Source: Tetragenococcus osmophilus (GTDB taxonomy: Bacteria; Bacillota; Bacilli; Lactobacillales; Enterococcaceae). From it: a stretch of DNA of 64,000 nucleotides. Below are positions 1 to 8,621 of this stretch, one piece after another (the first letter of the stretch is position 1; every line of letters begins with the position of its first letter). The translations under genes were made by a program, and so were the position numbers. The notes beneath the pieces are model-generated. The model saw nothing but the letters and a program-made list of their open reading frames with translations. It was not told where the DNA came from and did not search any database. The stretch spans positions 1-64,000 of the forward strand of contig NZ_CP027783.1 in NCBI RefSeq assembly GCF_003795125.1. The letters are read 5' to 3'.

Positions 1-900
1 AGTCCATGGAAATATGACGTTATAGGTTACCAAGACTCACAAGACCCATGGAAAATGATCGCTGAAGAAATCCGCAGGCGTTACGGAGAACCTTCAGATA
101 TTACTATCGAAAAAGCTTCTTTGAGCTTAGATCATTTTGAAGCATTTGCACAATATTTTCCAAAAACGGATTTTTCCAAAAATTTAACGCCAGTTATTGA
201 GCAAATGCAATTATATAAAACCCCCGACGAAATCAACACATTAATTGAAGCTGGTTCTTGGGCCGATGTAGCTTTTGACATTGGTTTTTCTGCAATTAAA
301 GAAGGAGCCACAGAAGCTGAGATTATTGCTGAAATTGAATACCAACTAAAACGTAAAGGTGTAGCTAAGATGTCCTTTGATACAGAAGTCTTAGCTGGAG
401 CTAAAGCAGCTAACCCTCACGGCGCTCCTGGAGAAGATCTAATCCAAAAAAATCATTTCGTGTTATTTGATCTAGGGGTAATTTGGAAAGGATATTGTAG
501 TGATGCTACGCGAACAGTCGCTTTTAAAGAACCGACAAAATTCCAACGTGATATTTATGAGATCGTATTAGAAGCTCAGTTAACTGCACAAGAAGCTGTA
601 AAACCAGGCGTAAAGGCTAGTGAATTAGATCGAATTGCACGTGGCGTTATTGAAAAGTATGGTTATGGCGAAGCATTTAACCATCGCTTAGGCCATGGTA
701 TTGGTACGACAATTCATGAGTACCCTTCATTGGTTGCTGGAAATGATCTAGTTCTTGAAGAAGGAATGTGCTTTTCAATTGAACCAGGAATTTATTTACC
801 TGGGCAAGTTGGCGTACGTATAGAAGACTGTGTTTATGTAACTAAAGATGGCTGCCAACCGTTCACTAAGACCCCAAAAGAATTACAGATTATTGAATAG
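1..900 (+). CDS. pepQ: Xaa-Pro dipeptidase (prolidase), M24 family, 5' truncated by window
   Basis: Metal-dependent cytosolic peptidase that cleaves Xaa-Pro dipeptides. The frame is open to the first base of the window, so the ATG at 55 is internal and the N-terminal domain lies mostly outside. The five metal ligands of the M24 pita-bread fold are visible in order: Asp in VLFDLG, Asp in CSDATRT, His in GHGIG, Glu in SIEPGIY and Glu in VRIEDC. The gene converges on the ytxH gene, with a group II intron between them. In enterococci a prolidase gene of this type lies near ccpA, but nothing upstream is visible here. PepP or another M24 aminopeptidase is the alternative; the family is certain, the exact name less so. 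Confidence 0.85.
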   Translation, partial: SPWKYDVIGYQDSQDPWKMIAEEIRRRYGEPSDITIEKASLSLDHFEAFAQYFPKTDFSKNLTPVIEQMQLYKTPDEINTLIEAGSWADVAFDIGFSAIKEGATEAEIIAEIEYQLKRKGVAKMSFDTEVLAGAKAANPHGAPGEDLIQKNHFVLFDLGVIWKGYCSDATRTVAFKEPTKFQRDIYEIVLEAQLTAQEAVKPGVKASELDRIARGVIEKYGYGEAFNHRLGHGIGTTIHEYPSLVAGNDLVLEEGMCFSIEPGIYLPGQVGVRIEDCVYVTKDGCQPFTKTPKELQIIE

Positions 901-986
901 AGAAAATTTTAAGTGTTTTCTATTCGTTAGTAATATTGAAGAATAGATCGTTAAAAGTTTATCCGTCTTTTAATTAAGAACCATAA

Positions 987-2807
987 ATCGAGTAGGGCGA
1001 AATCAATCGCCCTCTCACGTCACCTGGACATACGGTTCCGTATCCGGCGACTCCATTATGAATATATGTTATGTCTATATTGGTAGTAATCTAAACAACT
1101 GACTAGGCCTGCTTGGCCTAGTTTTTGTTTAGTTATTGCCCTTCTTACACAGGTTTTGGTAGCTACCCACTGGTAGTGGTTTCCTGCGTACGATGTTAGT
1201 TTAGCTAAGCTCTTATTTACACCTAACTTTTGTAATCCCCATTGTCTCTTGGAGGGAACCTTCCACATCTTCCAGACGATGGTTCGCAATCGCGTTCTTA
1301 AATGGGCGTCGATCCGTTCCATCTTGGCTTTCATGGACGAGCTGGAAAAGTAATTTATCCATCCGCGGATGACTTCATTTAACTTTTCCAGCCTCTTTCT
1401 AAAGTTTATTGACCATTTTCTTTGAGTTAACATTTTGAGTTTTTTCTCGAATTTTCGGACAGAGTCCTCATGAGGTCGGCTCATCCAGCTTTTGGCTTTA
1501 GTGTCGTAATAGAAACTAAATCCTAAATATTTTAGCTGGCTGGGCCGCGTAACCTTTGATTTGGTTCCATTAACTTTTAGCCCTAACTTATTTTCAATCC
1601 AACGAATGACTGAATGCATCACTCGATTGGCACTTGTTCGGCTTTTAACCATGATGAGACAATCATCGGCGTATCTCACAAAGGCGAGCCCTCGGCTCTC
1701 AAGCTCTTTGTCCAGTTCATTTAGCATGATATTACTAAGAATGGGCGATAAATTCCCTCCTTGTGGGGCTCCTCGATCCGTTGGGTGGTATTCATCGGCG
1801 ACCATGACACCTGCTTTGAGATATTTTCGAATAAGCGATTCTGTGTCTCCGTCTTGGATCATACGATGTACAAGACTCATCAGCCGGTCTTGAGGAACGT
1901 TATCAAAGAATTTTTCTAGATCTATATCAACGATCCATTGATAACCTTCATTGATCGTCTTCAATAATTGATTGACGGCCATTTCACAATTTCTGTTCGG
2001 ACGAAATCCATAGCTAAATTCCGAAAAGTGGGATTCGCATATGGGTGTTATAACCTGAACAATGGCCTGCTGAATCACGCGGTCTATTGTTGTAGGTATA
2101 CCGAGTTTTCGTTTCCCACCATCTGACTTTGGGATCCCAACTCTCTTTACAGGTTGGGGCTTGTAGTGTCGCTCTCTTATTTGTTGACAGATCGTTGCCC
2201 AGTTGTCTTGAATATAGGCATGAAGCTCGTCGAGCGTGACTTCGTCAACGCCGCTGGCTCCTTTATTTGCCCGGACTTTTTTATAAGCCTCATTCATATT
2301 TTGCCGGTCAAGGATACGTTCTAACATCTTCGACATAATGTGCGCGACTCCTTTCCGCTTTTAAGTATTCGTCTTAGATTGGCGTAGCTACCGACTCATT
2401 TACGTTTTGTCTACCACTACTATCAGACAGTACTTAAAACATACATTTTGTGTTGCACTATTCCATGGTTCAGTCCTTCGGAAACATGGTTTCCTACTAT
2501 GACATCTGCTGACTTCTCACTATTCGTTGTTACTACTAAATCGTTAGTGAGACCTCACGGGATAAGTGTTATCTCTTTCCTCGTTTACCCATAAGGTTTA
2601 CGCCACAAGATTACGGTTACCTTTTGGACTTTATCGCCTTTAGCCGACTTATCCGCTCGTAGCGCCTTCCTACCTTATTCCTGTTCGTTGGGCCACGATT
2701 TCGCTATTGCTTCCTCTCTCCCGTGCCTCACAGCACGAAACTTGCAAGTCGCTTTGGGATTCGTTGGTAACGACGCTCCACAGAGACTTTCACTCTAGAC
2801 ATAACAC
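987..2807 (-). mobile_element. Group II intron with intron-encoded reverse transcriptase
   Basis: Read on the minus strand, the 5' end is near GTGTTATG at 2807 and the 3' end near CTACTCGAT at 987, about 1.82 kb. Domain V is at 1019-1051, a hairpin whose arms GTCGCCGGATACGG and CCGTATGTCCAGGTGAC pair around a two-base loop. Domain VI is at about 990-1016, with arms GAGAGGGCGA and TTCGCCCT-A-CTC leaving an unpaired A (complement of position 993) as candidate branch point. The 470 bases upstream of the ORF would hold domains I-III. The intron sits just past the ytxH terminator. End positions are approximate, within a few bases. Confidence 0.85.
1056..2336 (-). CDS. ltrA: Group II intron reverse transcriptase/maturase
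   Basis: Intron-encoded protein that assists splicing and reverse-transcribes the intron into DNA. The 426 residues show the RT blocks in order: KRKLGIP, FSYGFRPNRN, DIDLEKFFDNV, RGAPQGGNLSP, the catalytic FVRYADD and LKYLGFSF. The C-terminal third, ending with the INYFSSSS region and basic residues, is the maturase (domain X). No HNH endonuclease domain follows, as in the compact bacterial classes. The start lies a few bases after a purine-rich site, and the ORF ends just before domain V. It appears full length and uninterrupted, so the intron may be mobile. The exact bacterial class cannot be fixed by eye. Confidence 0.93.
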   Translation of the reverse strand: MSKMLERILDRQNMNEAYKKVRANKGASGVDEVTLDELHAYIQDNWATICQQIRERHYKPQPVKRVGIPKSDGGKRKLGIPTTIDRVIQQAIVQVITPICESHFSEFSYGFRPNRNCEMAVNQLLKTINEGYQWIVDIDLEKFFDNVPQDRLMSLVHRMIQDGDTESLIRKYLKAGVMVADEYHPTDRGAPQGGNLSPILSNIMLNELDKELESRGLAFVRYADDCLIMVKSRTSANRVMHSVIRWIENKLGLKVNGTKSKVTRPSQLKYLGFSFYYDTKAKSWMSRPHEDSVRKFEKKLKMLTQRKWSINFRKRLEKLNEVIRGWINYFSSSSMKAKMERIDAHLRTRLRTIVWKMWKVPSKRQWGLQKLGVNKSLAKLTSYAGNHYQWVATKTCVRRAITKQKLGQAGLVSCLDYYQYRHNIYS

Positions 2808-2821
2808 ATGCCCGTCATACT

Positions 2822-2880
2822 AAAAAAAAAAAAAAAAAAAAACCGAGCAAAGCGAATTATATCGCCTTACTCGGTCTTTA
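2822..2880 (-). terminator. ytxH terminator with a very long T tract
   Basis: On the minus strand the hairpin ACCGAGTAAGGCGA...TCGCTTTGCTCGGT is followed by about 21 uninterrupted T residues (A run at 2822-2842 on the plus strand). It follows the ytxH stop by about 10 bases. The group II intron begins roughly 15 bases past the T tract. Confidence 0.85.
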
Positions 2881-2890
2881 TAATCCAAGT

Positions 2891-3523
2891 TTAGTTTTCT
2901 TCACTTGGATTATTTTTTTCAACTTCATCTTTTAGATCTTCTACTGAATCATCAAAATCTTCTTTGATATCTTCATGTTCAGCAGCCAAGTTATCTTTTG
3001 TTTCGTTTGTTACTTCATCTGCTTGCTCTTTGGCATCTTGCGCAATGGAGCTTCCTTGCTCAGCACCTTCAGCTACTGTATCTTGAACGGCATCTGAAGT
3101 ATCTTTCACGTCGATAATGATATCTTCTGCTGTATCTTGAACTTGGTCAGAGACATCGTCTGCTGTATCTTTTGCATCTTCTGCTATATCACTTGCTAAA
3201 TCAGCATAATCTGATGCAGCATCAGAAACTGTGTCTTTCACATCGTCTGCTGTATCTTTTGTCTTGCTTTTCATTGAACCAGCAAGCTCACTTGCTTGTT
3301 TACTAAGATCATCTGCTTTTTCTTTAGCAAGGTCAGTTAAGTCACTGCCTTTATCCTTTGCAATATCAGTATAATCTGAAGCAGCGTCTAAAGCATGATC
3401 TACTTGTTTTGCTAATTTTTCACGCAATTCTTTGCCTGATTCAGGTGCTAATAACAAAGCGGTCACTGCAGCGGCAGTTCCTCCAACCACGGCACCTAGT
3501 AAAAATCCATCTTTTTTTCCCAT
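2891..3523 (-). CDS. YtxH domain protein with long acidic repeat tail
   Basis: Small membrane-associated general stress type protein. Residues 1-40 form the YtxH domain: a short glycine- and alanine-rich hydrophobic segment (FLLGAVVGGTAAAVTALLLA) followed by PESGKELREKL. From about residue 45 to the end the chain is a low-complexity helical tail built on imperfect repeats of the kind DxAxDxxDxVxD, rich in Asp, Ala, Lys and Thr, like LEA proteins. Total 210 residues, longer than a typical YtxH of about 100-150. It lies 14 bases downstream of a DUF948 gene, the usual ytxG-ytxH pairing. Its molecular role is unknown; envelope or desiccation stress protection is an inference. Confidence 0.85.
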   Translation of the reverse strand: MGKKDGFLLGAVVGGTAAAVTALLLAPESGKELREKLAKQVDHALDAASDYTDIAKDKGSDLTDLAKEKADDLSKQASELAGSMKSKTKDTADDVKDTVSDAASDYADLASDIAEDAKDTADDVSDQVQDTAEDIIIDVKDTSDAVQDTVAEGAEQGSSIAQDAKEQADEVTNETKDNLAAEHEDIKEDFDDSVEDLKDEVEKNNPSEEN

Positions 3524-3537
3524 GAAAATCCCTCCAA

Positions 3538-3963
3538 TTATTCTTCTTTATTACGTTGTTTAAAAAACTTCATTGCAGTTTTTCCGACTTTTCCAGCAAC
3601 GGTTGTTTGTGCTGTTGTTTTTCCTAAATCATTAATTCTTGAAACAAGATTTTTTCCAGAAGCATTTAATTCTGAAATACTGGTACTTAGATCAGCAATG
3701 GCAGTAAATAGTGGGTCGATAGTAGCAACTTTTTTATTTACATCTGAGAATAACTCATTTCCTTTTGTTAATAACCCTTCCACTTCTCGTGAAAGTAAAT
3801 CAACATCTTTTGTTACTACCTCTATCGTATTATTCGCTTCTTCTACTGTTTTTTCAACAGAAGCTACTGTCTTTTCAACTTTCATCAATAACTTTACCAA
3901 AAAGATGACAAGCACTGCAAACGCGATAGCGGCGATTAGACCGGCAATACCTCCAGCAGTCAT
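3538..3963 (-). CDS. DUF948 (YtxG-like) membrane protein
   Basis: Protein of 141 residues with one N-terminal membrane helix (about residues 5-27, IAGLIAAIAFAVLVIFLVKL) and a long predicted coiled coil behind it, rich in Val, Glu, Thr and Asn heptads. This is the DUF948 layout; the domain is found next to YtxH in Bacilli and has a chemotaxis-receptor-like coil, but no known biochemical activity. A good ribosome site (GGAAAGG) precedes the ATG. A promoter-like pair (TTGTTT, 17 bp, TATGCT) sits upstream, with its -35 inside the 330-bp direct repeat that flanks the IS. It is co-transcribed with ytxH. Confidence 0.85.
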   Translation of the reverse strand: MTAGGIAGLIAAIAFAVLVIFLVKLLMKVEKTVASVEKTVEEANNTIEVVTKDVDLLSREVEGLLTKGNELFSDVNKKVATIDPLFTAIADLSTSISELNASGKNLVSRINDLGKTTAQTTVAGKVGKTAMKFFKQRNKEE

Positions 3964-3998
3964 ACCAAAACCCCTTTCCTATTTTCTTAATATATATA

Positions 3999-4027
3999 AG
4001 CATATCATTTTCAAAATTTTAAAACAA
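3999..4027 (-). promoter_or_regulatory. Putative promoter of the DUF948-ytxH pair
   Basis: On the minus strand TTGTTT (complement of 4022-4027) and TATGCT (complement of 3999-4004) are separated by 17 bases and lie about 36 bases before the start codon. The -10 is outside and the -35 inside the direct repeat created by the IS insertion, so the site survived the insertion. Prediction by eye only. Confidence 0.4.
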
Positions 4028-4336
4028 ATAATAATCGTTTTAATTGTTGATTTTTTTCGGCAAACTAGCGGATAATATTTAGCCACTTAAAAGGTAAAAA
4101 TATTCGCTTATAGTTATTGTTTTTTATCCTTGTTTGTTTTATTTTCTGTAGAGTGATTTGCTTGTTTCTTTTGGTTCAATTGGTTTCCAAGCTCAATAAT
4201 ATAATCGGATAAGTCATCTTTAATTTGCGGATGAACAAGACCATATTCAATGCTTGTCTTCATAAAACCAAACTTATCACCAACATCAAATCGTTTGCCT
4301 CTAAACTCACGAGCAAACACACGCTGCGTTTTGTTC
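4007..4336. repeat. 330-bp direct repeat, left copy, flanking IS1634-like copy 1
   Basis: The 330 bases from 4007 to 4336 are repeated at 6297-6626, and the two copies bracket the element exactly. This is best read as an exceptionally long target-site duplication. IS1634, the prototype element from Mycoplasma mycoides, is known for long target duplications of variable size. Confidence 0.9.
4114..4336 (-). pseudogene. galU: galU 3' fragment (duplicated by IS insertion)
   Basis: This piece encodes the last 73 or so residues of GalU, starting near [14 protein letters not shown], and is identical to the 3' end of the intact galU at 6404-6626. It has no start site of its own and is a by-product of the target duplication, not a gene. 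Confidence 0.95.
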
Positions 4337-6296
4337 GGGGATTTGACACTTCATTTTTAGCATGCTTCATTAAAAGCCTATCAAACAGGCTTTTTTTTAT
4401 GATTTTTTTGTCAAGTTTTTAATTTTATTTGTAGCAATATGTAGTAATGTATGGTATAATGAAGAAAAGAAGGTGATGGAATGCGCGTCCAAGTATCAAA
4501 ATCCAAAAATTCGGAGTCGCTCTATATCTCAAAAGCCGTTCGTATCGATGGCAAGAGTACGTCGAAAGTGGTGGAAAGATTAGGAACCCTCGAAGAAGTG
4601 AAGCAAAAGGCCCAAGGACAAGATCCCTATGAATGGGCTCGTGAACGCGCTAAGGTACTGACCGAACAAGAAAAAAATCAAGCTCGCGAGGTTTTAGTGA
4701 AGTTTTCTCCTCATAAGCAGATTTCAGCGAATCAACAGGTCTCTTTCAATGGCGGTTATCTTTTCCTGCAACAATTGTATTACCAACTCGGACTGGATAA
4801 AATTTGCGCTACCATTCAAAGCCAATATAAAACGACTTTTGATCTCAACGCCGTGCTTTCTCAACTAATTTATTCGCGTATTCTTTTCCCTGGTTCGAAA
4901 CAACAAGCGTTTCATAAAAAAGACAAATACCTTGAGTCGCCGTCTCTAGACCTCCAACATTTTTATCGTGCGTTAGAAATCCTAGCCAAAGAAAACGACC
5001 TAATTCAAGCACAACTTTATAAAAACAGCCGCAAAGTGGTCGATCGTAACACCCAAATTCTTTATTATGACTGTACGAATTTCTTCTTTGAAATTGAGCA
5101 AGAAGATCCCTTTCGAAAATACGGCAAGTCGAAAGAAAATCGCCCCAACCCAATTGTTCAGATGGGCTTATTTATCGATGGCAACGGCGTTCCCCTGGCT
5201 TTTGACTTAAGCAGTGGCAACACCAATGAACAAGGGACGTTAAAACCGTTGGAAAAGAAAATCTTGCAAGATTTCTCCCTTTCGAAAATGGTGATTTGTA
5301 CAGACGCGGGGTTATCCTCGACCGAAAACCGAAAATTCAACAACGTTCAAAATCGAGCCTTTATCACCACGCAGTCGGTCAAAAAATTGAAAAAAGCATT
5401 TGAAAGATTGGGCCTTAGGACAGACCGGATGGAAAATTGTAGGCGATTCTTCTTCGAAAGAATATACGCTAAGAGAAGTAGACGCCTTAGGCGCTAAAAA
5501 GCAGACCTTTTTTAAAGAACGTTGGATTCATGAAGACGGCTTAGAACAACGCATGATCGTTTCCTATTCTTTAAAATATAAAGAATACCAAGAAAAAATA
5601 CGTCAACGACAAGTCGAACGCGCGGAAAAACTCATTCAGTCCGGACAGAAATTACCCAAAAAGAAAAATTCCAACGACGTCAAACGTTTTATCAAACGAA
5701 CATCGGTCACCCAAGAAGGAGAAAAAGCGGAAAAAGACGTGTTATCACTCGACACGTCTGTCATCGAAGAAGAAGCACGCTATGATGGGTTTTATGCCGT
5801 TTGTACGAATTTGAACGATCCCGTGGAAAAGATCATTCAAGTGAACCACCAACGATGGGAAATCGAAGAAACCTTTCGCATCATGAAAAGTGAATTTGAT
5901 GCTCGGCCCGTTTATCTCAGTCGAGAAGATCGTATCCGTGCGCATTTCATTACTTGTTTTATGGCCATGATGATTTTTCGTCTCTTAGAAAAACGCTTAG
6001 ATTCGCCGGATAGCTATTGTGAAATCATTGAAACGTTAAGAGAAATGAACTTTTATCAAATTACAGGCGAAGGCGTTATTCCGACTTATACGAGAACCGA
6101 TCTCACCGATCGACTCCATGAGCAAGCCGGCTTTCGAACCGATTATCAAATTTTGCCGCAAAAAAGTTTGAAAAAAATTTTTAAGCAAACCAAATCGGGA
6201 AATATTACTACATTTTGAAACCTACGATAAAAGGCTTAAACCCTTGATAAAATAAGGGTCTAAGTCTTTTTTTCTATTATAAGTGTTAAATTCAGG
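4337..6296 (+). mobile_element. IS1634-family insertion sequence, copy 1 (defective)
   Basis: The element is 1960 bp. Its ends GGGGATTTGACACTT and the complement of AAGTGTTAAATTCAGG share an imperfect inverted repeat with core ATTTRACACTT. The left end carries a terminator-like hairpin (AAGCCT...AGGCTT then T8, near 4375) that would block read-in. A TATAAT precedes the transposase, and a hairpin plus T tract (6233-6274) follows it. It differs from the copy at 14707-16665 by one extra A, which frameshifts the transposase. It separates galU from the DUF948-ytxH pair. Confidence 0.93.
4481..6218 (+). pseudogene. IS1634-family transposase, frameshifted
   Basis: DDE transposase interrupted by one extra A: the run at 5390-5395 has six A where the intact copy has five. 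The first part (4481-5497) keeps the right frame for about 305 residues, including YYDCTNFFFE, GKSKENRPNP and ICTDAGLSS. The rest continues in the other frame (from about 5400 to 6218) with the C-terminal HQRWEIEETFRIMKSEF glutamate region. The intact version is 578 residues. The element is probably immobile unless helped in trans by copy 2, or unless slippage on the A run restores the frame. A sequencing error in the homopolymer cannot be excluded. Confidence 0.9.
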
Positions 6297-6626
6297 ATTT
6301 TCAAAATTTTAAAACAAATAATAATCGTTTTAATTGTTGATTTTTTTCGGCAAACTAGCGGATAATATTTAGCCACTTAAAAGGTAAAAATATTCGCTTA
6401 TAGTTATTGTTTTTTATCCTTGTTTGTTTTATTTTCTGTAGAGTGATTTGCTTGTTTCTTTTGGTTCAATTGGTTTCCAAGCTCAATAATATAATCGGAT
6501 AAGTCATCTTTAATTTGCGGATGAACAAGACCATATTCAATGCTTGTCTTCATAAAACCAAACTTATCACCAACATCAAATCGTTTGCCTCTAAACTCAC
6601 GAGCAAACACACGCTGCGTTTTGTTC
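6297..6626. repeat. 330-bp direct repeat, right copy
   Basis: Same 330 bases as 4007-4336. It covers the last 223 bases of the intact galU and 107 bases of downstream sequence. Confidence 0.9.
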
Positions 6627-7333
6627 AAAATATCGATAGCATCAGTCAGTTGAACTTCTCCTCCAGCGCCAGGTGCTAGATTTTCTAAAATCGTAAAAAT
6701 TTCTGGGGTTAGTAAATAACGTCCAATAATCGCCAAATCACTTGGGGCTACTTCTGGTTCAGGTTTTTCAACAAAATTATTGACGTTGTACAAGCCATCT
6801 TCTACTTGTCTTTCTGGGTTGATAATGCCGTACTTAGATGTGTCTTCATGAGGAACATCCATTACTGCAATTGTTGAAGCATGTGTTTTTTCGTAATCAT
6901 CCATCAATTGTCTACTAAGTGGAACTTGATCTTCCATCAAATCATCACCTAGCATAACCACAAAAGGCTCATTTCCTACAAATGCTTTAGCTTGTAAAAT
7001 AGCATGGCCAAGTCCTTTGGGATGAGATTGACGAATAAAATGTAGGTTAACATCAGTGGTTTCTTCCACTAATTTTAGCAAGTCGTCTTTCCCTTTTTCT
7101 CTTAAACTCATTTCTAATTCTAAATTGGCATCGAAGTGATCTTCAATGGGGCGTTTCCCCTTACCAGTAACAATTAAAATATCTTCAATCCCAGAATTTA
7201 ACGCCTCTTCTACGATAAATTGAATCGTTGGTTTATCGACAATAGGAAGCATTTCCTTAGCCATTGCCTTTGTCGTAGGCAAAAAGCGAGTACCCAAACC
7301 AGCGGCTGGAATGACTGCTTTTCTTACTTTCAT
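6404..7333 (-). CDS. galU: UTP--glucose-1-phosphate uridylyltransferase
   Basis: Makes UDP-glucose from UTP and glucose-1-phosphate in the cytosol, feeding glycolipid, teichoic acid and capsule synthesis and galactose use. The N-terminus has the nucleotidyltransferase signature [18 protein letters not shown], followed by [32 protein letters not shown] and the FVEKPEP segment are typical of GalU. Length 309 is slightly over the usual 290-300 because of a hydrophilic Gln/Lys/Asn-rich tail. It starts 27 bases after gpsA, and the two are likely co-transcribed. Its 3' end is duplicated beyond the adjacent IS, but this copy is complete. Confidence 0.97.
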   Translation of the reverse strand: MKVRKAVIPAAGLGTRFLPTTKAMAKEMLPIVDKPTIQFIVEEALNSGIEDILIVTGKGKRPIEDHFDANLELEMSLREKGKDDLLKLVEETTDVNLHFIRQSHPKGLGHAILQAKAFVGNEPFVVMLGDDLMEDQVPLSRQLMDDYEKTHASTIAVMDVPHEDTSKYGIINPERQVEDGLYNVNNFVEKPEPEVAPSDLAIIGRYLLTPEIFTILENLAPGAGGEVQLTDAIDILNKTQRVFAREFRGKRFDVGDKFGFMKTSIEYGLVHPQIKDDLSDYIIELGNQLNQKKQANHSTENKTNKDKKQ

Positions 7334-7360
7334 TCAAAAGAACTCCTTTAATACTTATTT

Positions 7361-8374
7361 TTAGGAAAACTCATTTTCTACTTTTCCATCACGCATCATA
7401 ATTTCTCTAGCTGCTTGATCAATGTCTTTATCTTCATAAAGAACACGATAGATTGTTTCGGTTATGGGCATATCCACGCCTAAGTGTTCTGCTAATTCCA
7501 TGGCTGCTTTTGTTGTAGACACACCTTCAATAACCATTCCCATGTTATCTACTACATCTTGTAGTTTTTGTCCTTTTCCAAGCATGTTACCTGCACGCCA
7601 GTTCCGTGAATGAACACTTGTACAAGTCACAATTAAATCCCCTACACCACTTAAACCACTAAATGTTAATGGGTCTGCGCCCATCGCTACACCTAAACGG
7701 CTAATTTCAGCTAGTCCTCGTGTCATAATTGCTGCTTTAGCGTTATCTCCAAACCCAAGTCCTGCAATTGCTCCAGAACCAATGGCAATAATATTTTTTA
7801 AAGCGGCGCCTGTTTCAACACCTACTACATCGTTATTTGTGTAAATTCGTAAATAGCCATTCATAAAGGTTTGTTGAACATATTTCGCCGCTTTGTCATC
7901 CGAACTTGCAGCAGTAATTGTGGTAATATCATGCACAGCAACTTCTTCTGCGTGACTTGGTCCAGATAAAACAACAAGTCCTTTTCTTTTTTCTACAGGA
8001 AACTCTTCATCAATTACCTCAGAAATTCGTTTATGGCTCCCTTGTTCTAAGCCTTTTGAAGCATGTACAATATAAGGTTTATTTTCAACAATCGTAGCTA
8101 ATTGCTTAGCCACACTACGAATCGCTTTTGTAGGTACCACTAATAAAATAGCATCGGCATCTGCGACCGCTGTTTTTAAATCTTTCTGCCCTTTAATATT
8201 TTCTGGGAGTTTTAAATCGGGCAAGTAATGTCGATTGGTATAGTAAGTATTAATTTCATCGATTTGAGCCGGATTATCTCCCCATAAATTTACTTCATGA
8301 CCATTTTCGGATAATACTTGGGCTAAAGCTGTTCCCCAAGACCCGGGGCCTAACACAGTAATCTTTTGTTTCAA
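7361..8374 (-). CDS. gpsA: Glycerol-3-phosphate dehydrogenase (NAD(P)+)
   Basis: Reduces dihydroxyacetone phosphate to sn-glycerol-3-phosphate for phospholipid and lipoteichoic acid synthesis. The Rossmann site [14 protein letters not shown] lies at the N-terminus; [23 protein letters not shown] (catalytic Lys) and GLAEISRLG follow. I chose the TTG at 8374 because GAGGAGG lies 6 bases upstream and translation gives [11 protein letters not shown], the family's normal start; longer in-frame extensions have no homology value. That gives 337 residues, the usual length. In the ancestral order it follows lgt, but an IS110-family element now separates them, so it may depend on a new or readthrough promoter. 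Confidence 0.96.
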   Translation of the reverse strand: MKQKITVLGPGSWGTALAQVLSENGHEVNLWGDNPAQIDEINTYYTNRHYLPDLKLPENIKGQKDLKTAVADADAILLVVPTKAIRSVAKQLATIVENKPYIVHASKGLEQGSHKRISEVIDEEFPVEKRKGLVVLSGPSHAEEVAVHDITTITAASSDDKAAKYVQQTFMNGYLRIYTNNDVVGVETGAALKNIIAIGSGAIAGLGFGDNAKAAIMTRGLAEISRLGVAMGADPLTFSGLSGVGDLIVTCTSVHSRNWRAGNMLGKGQKLQDVVDNMGMVIEGVSTTKAAMELAEHLGVDMPITETIYRVLYEDKDIDQAAREIMMRDGKVENEFS

Positions 8375-8405
8375 TAGTGAAACCTCCTCGTAAAATATAT
8401 TTATA

Positions 8406-8422
8406 AGCATCATCTCTGATGC
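8406..8422. other. Small hairpin ahead of the gpsA ribosome site
   Basis: GCATCA and TGATGC can pair around a short loop upstream of the gpsA ribosome site, in the remaining leader between the IS and the gene. It may be a weak terminator or an mRNA stabilising stem; it is too short to say more. Confidence 0.3.
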
Positions 8423-8505
8423 AAACATTCTGGTTCTTTGAAAATAAAATAAATAACATTCATCAATAAAAGCTTTAAGCAACACAATGTTTCCCTTTTG
8501 TTAAA

Positions 8506-8567
8506 GCGAGCTTTGCTCGCCAAGGCAAGGAGCGGAGCTCCGCGCAGCTCGTGATTCTTGAACGAGC
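8506..8567. repeat. Cluster of three GC-rich palindromes
   Basis: Three inverted repeats lie in a row: GCGAGC/GCTCGC (8506-8520), the perfect palindrome GCGGAGCTCCGC (8532-8543) and GCTCGT/ACGAGC (8547-8567). They are far more GC-rich than the surroundings. They lie at the presumed left edge of the IS110-family element. They could be part of its left end or a palindromic target, since several IS110/IS1111 members target repetitive palindromes. Confidence 0.5.
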
Positions 8568-8612
8568 GGAGGGCGTTTGGGATCTTGTTTCGATATTGTG
8601 TGGTTCCTGAGA

Positions 8613-8618
8613 TATAAT
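8613..8618 (+). promoter_or_regulatory. TATAAT box ahead of the putative bridge RNA
   Basis: A consensus -10 hexamer lies about 6 bases before the first hairpin of the structured region. No good -35 is at standard spacing; TTGTTT at 8585-8590 is 22 bases away. In this family, promoters in the left end drive the guide RNA, which is the likely role. Confidence 0.4.
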
Positions 8619-8621
8619 AGT

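Noticed and set aside
1561-1893. Plus-strand ORF of 110 codons inside the group II intron
   Set aside because: Antisense shadow of the reverse transcriptase gene.
2900-3500. Possible tandem DNA repeat or CRISPR-like array
   Set aside because: The periodicity comes from the repeated DxxD codons of the YtxH tail; units vary in length and there are no spacers.
4225-4422. Plus-strand ORF of 65 codons
   Set aside because: It is the antisense shadow of the duplicated galU tail running into the IS end.
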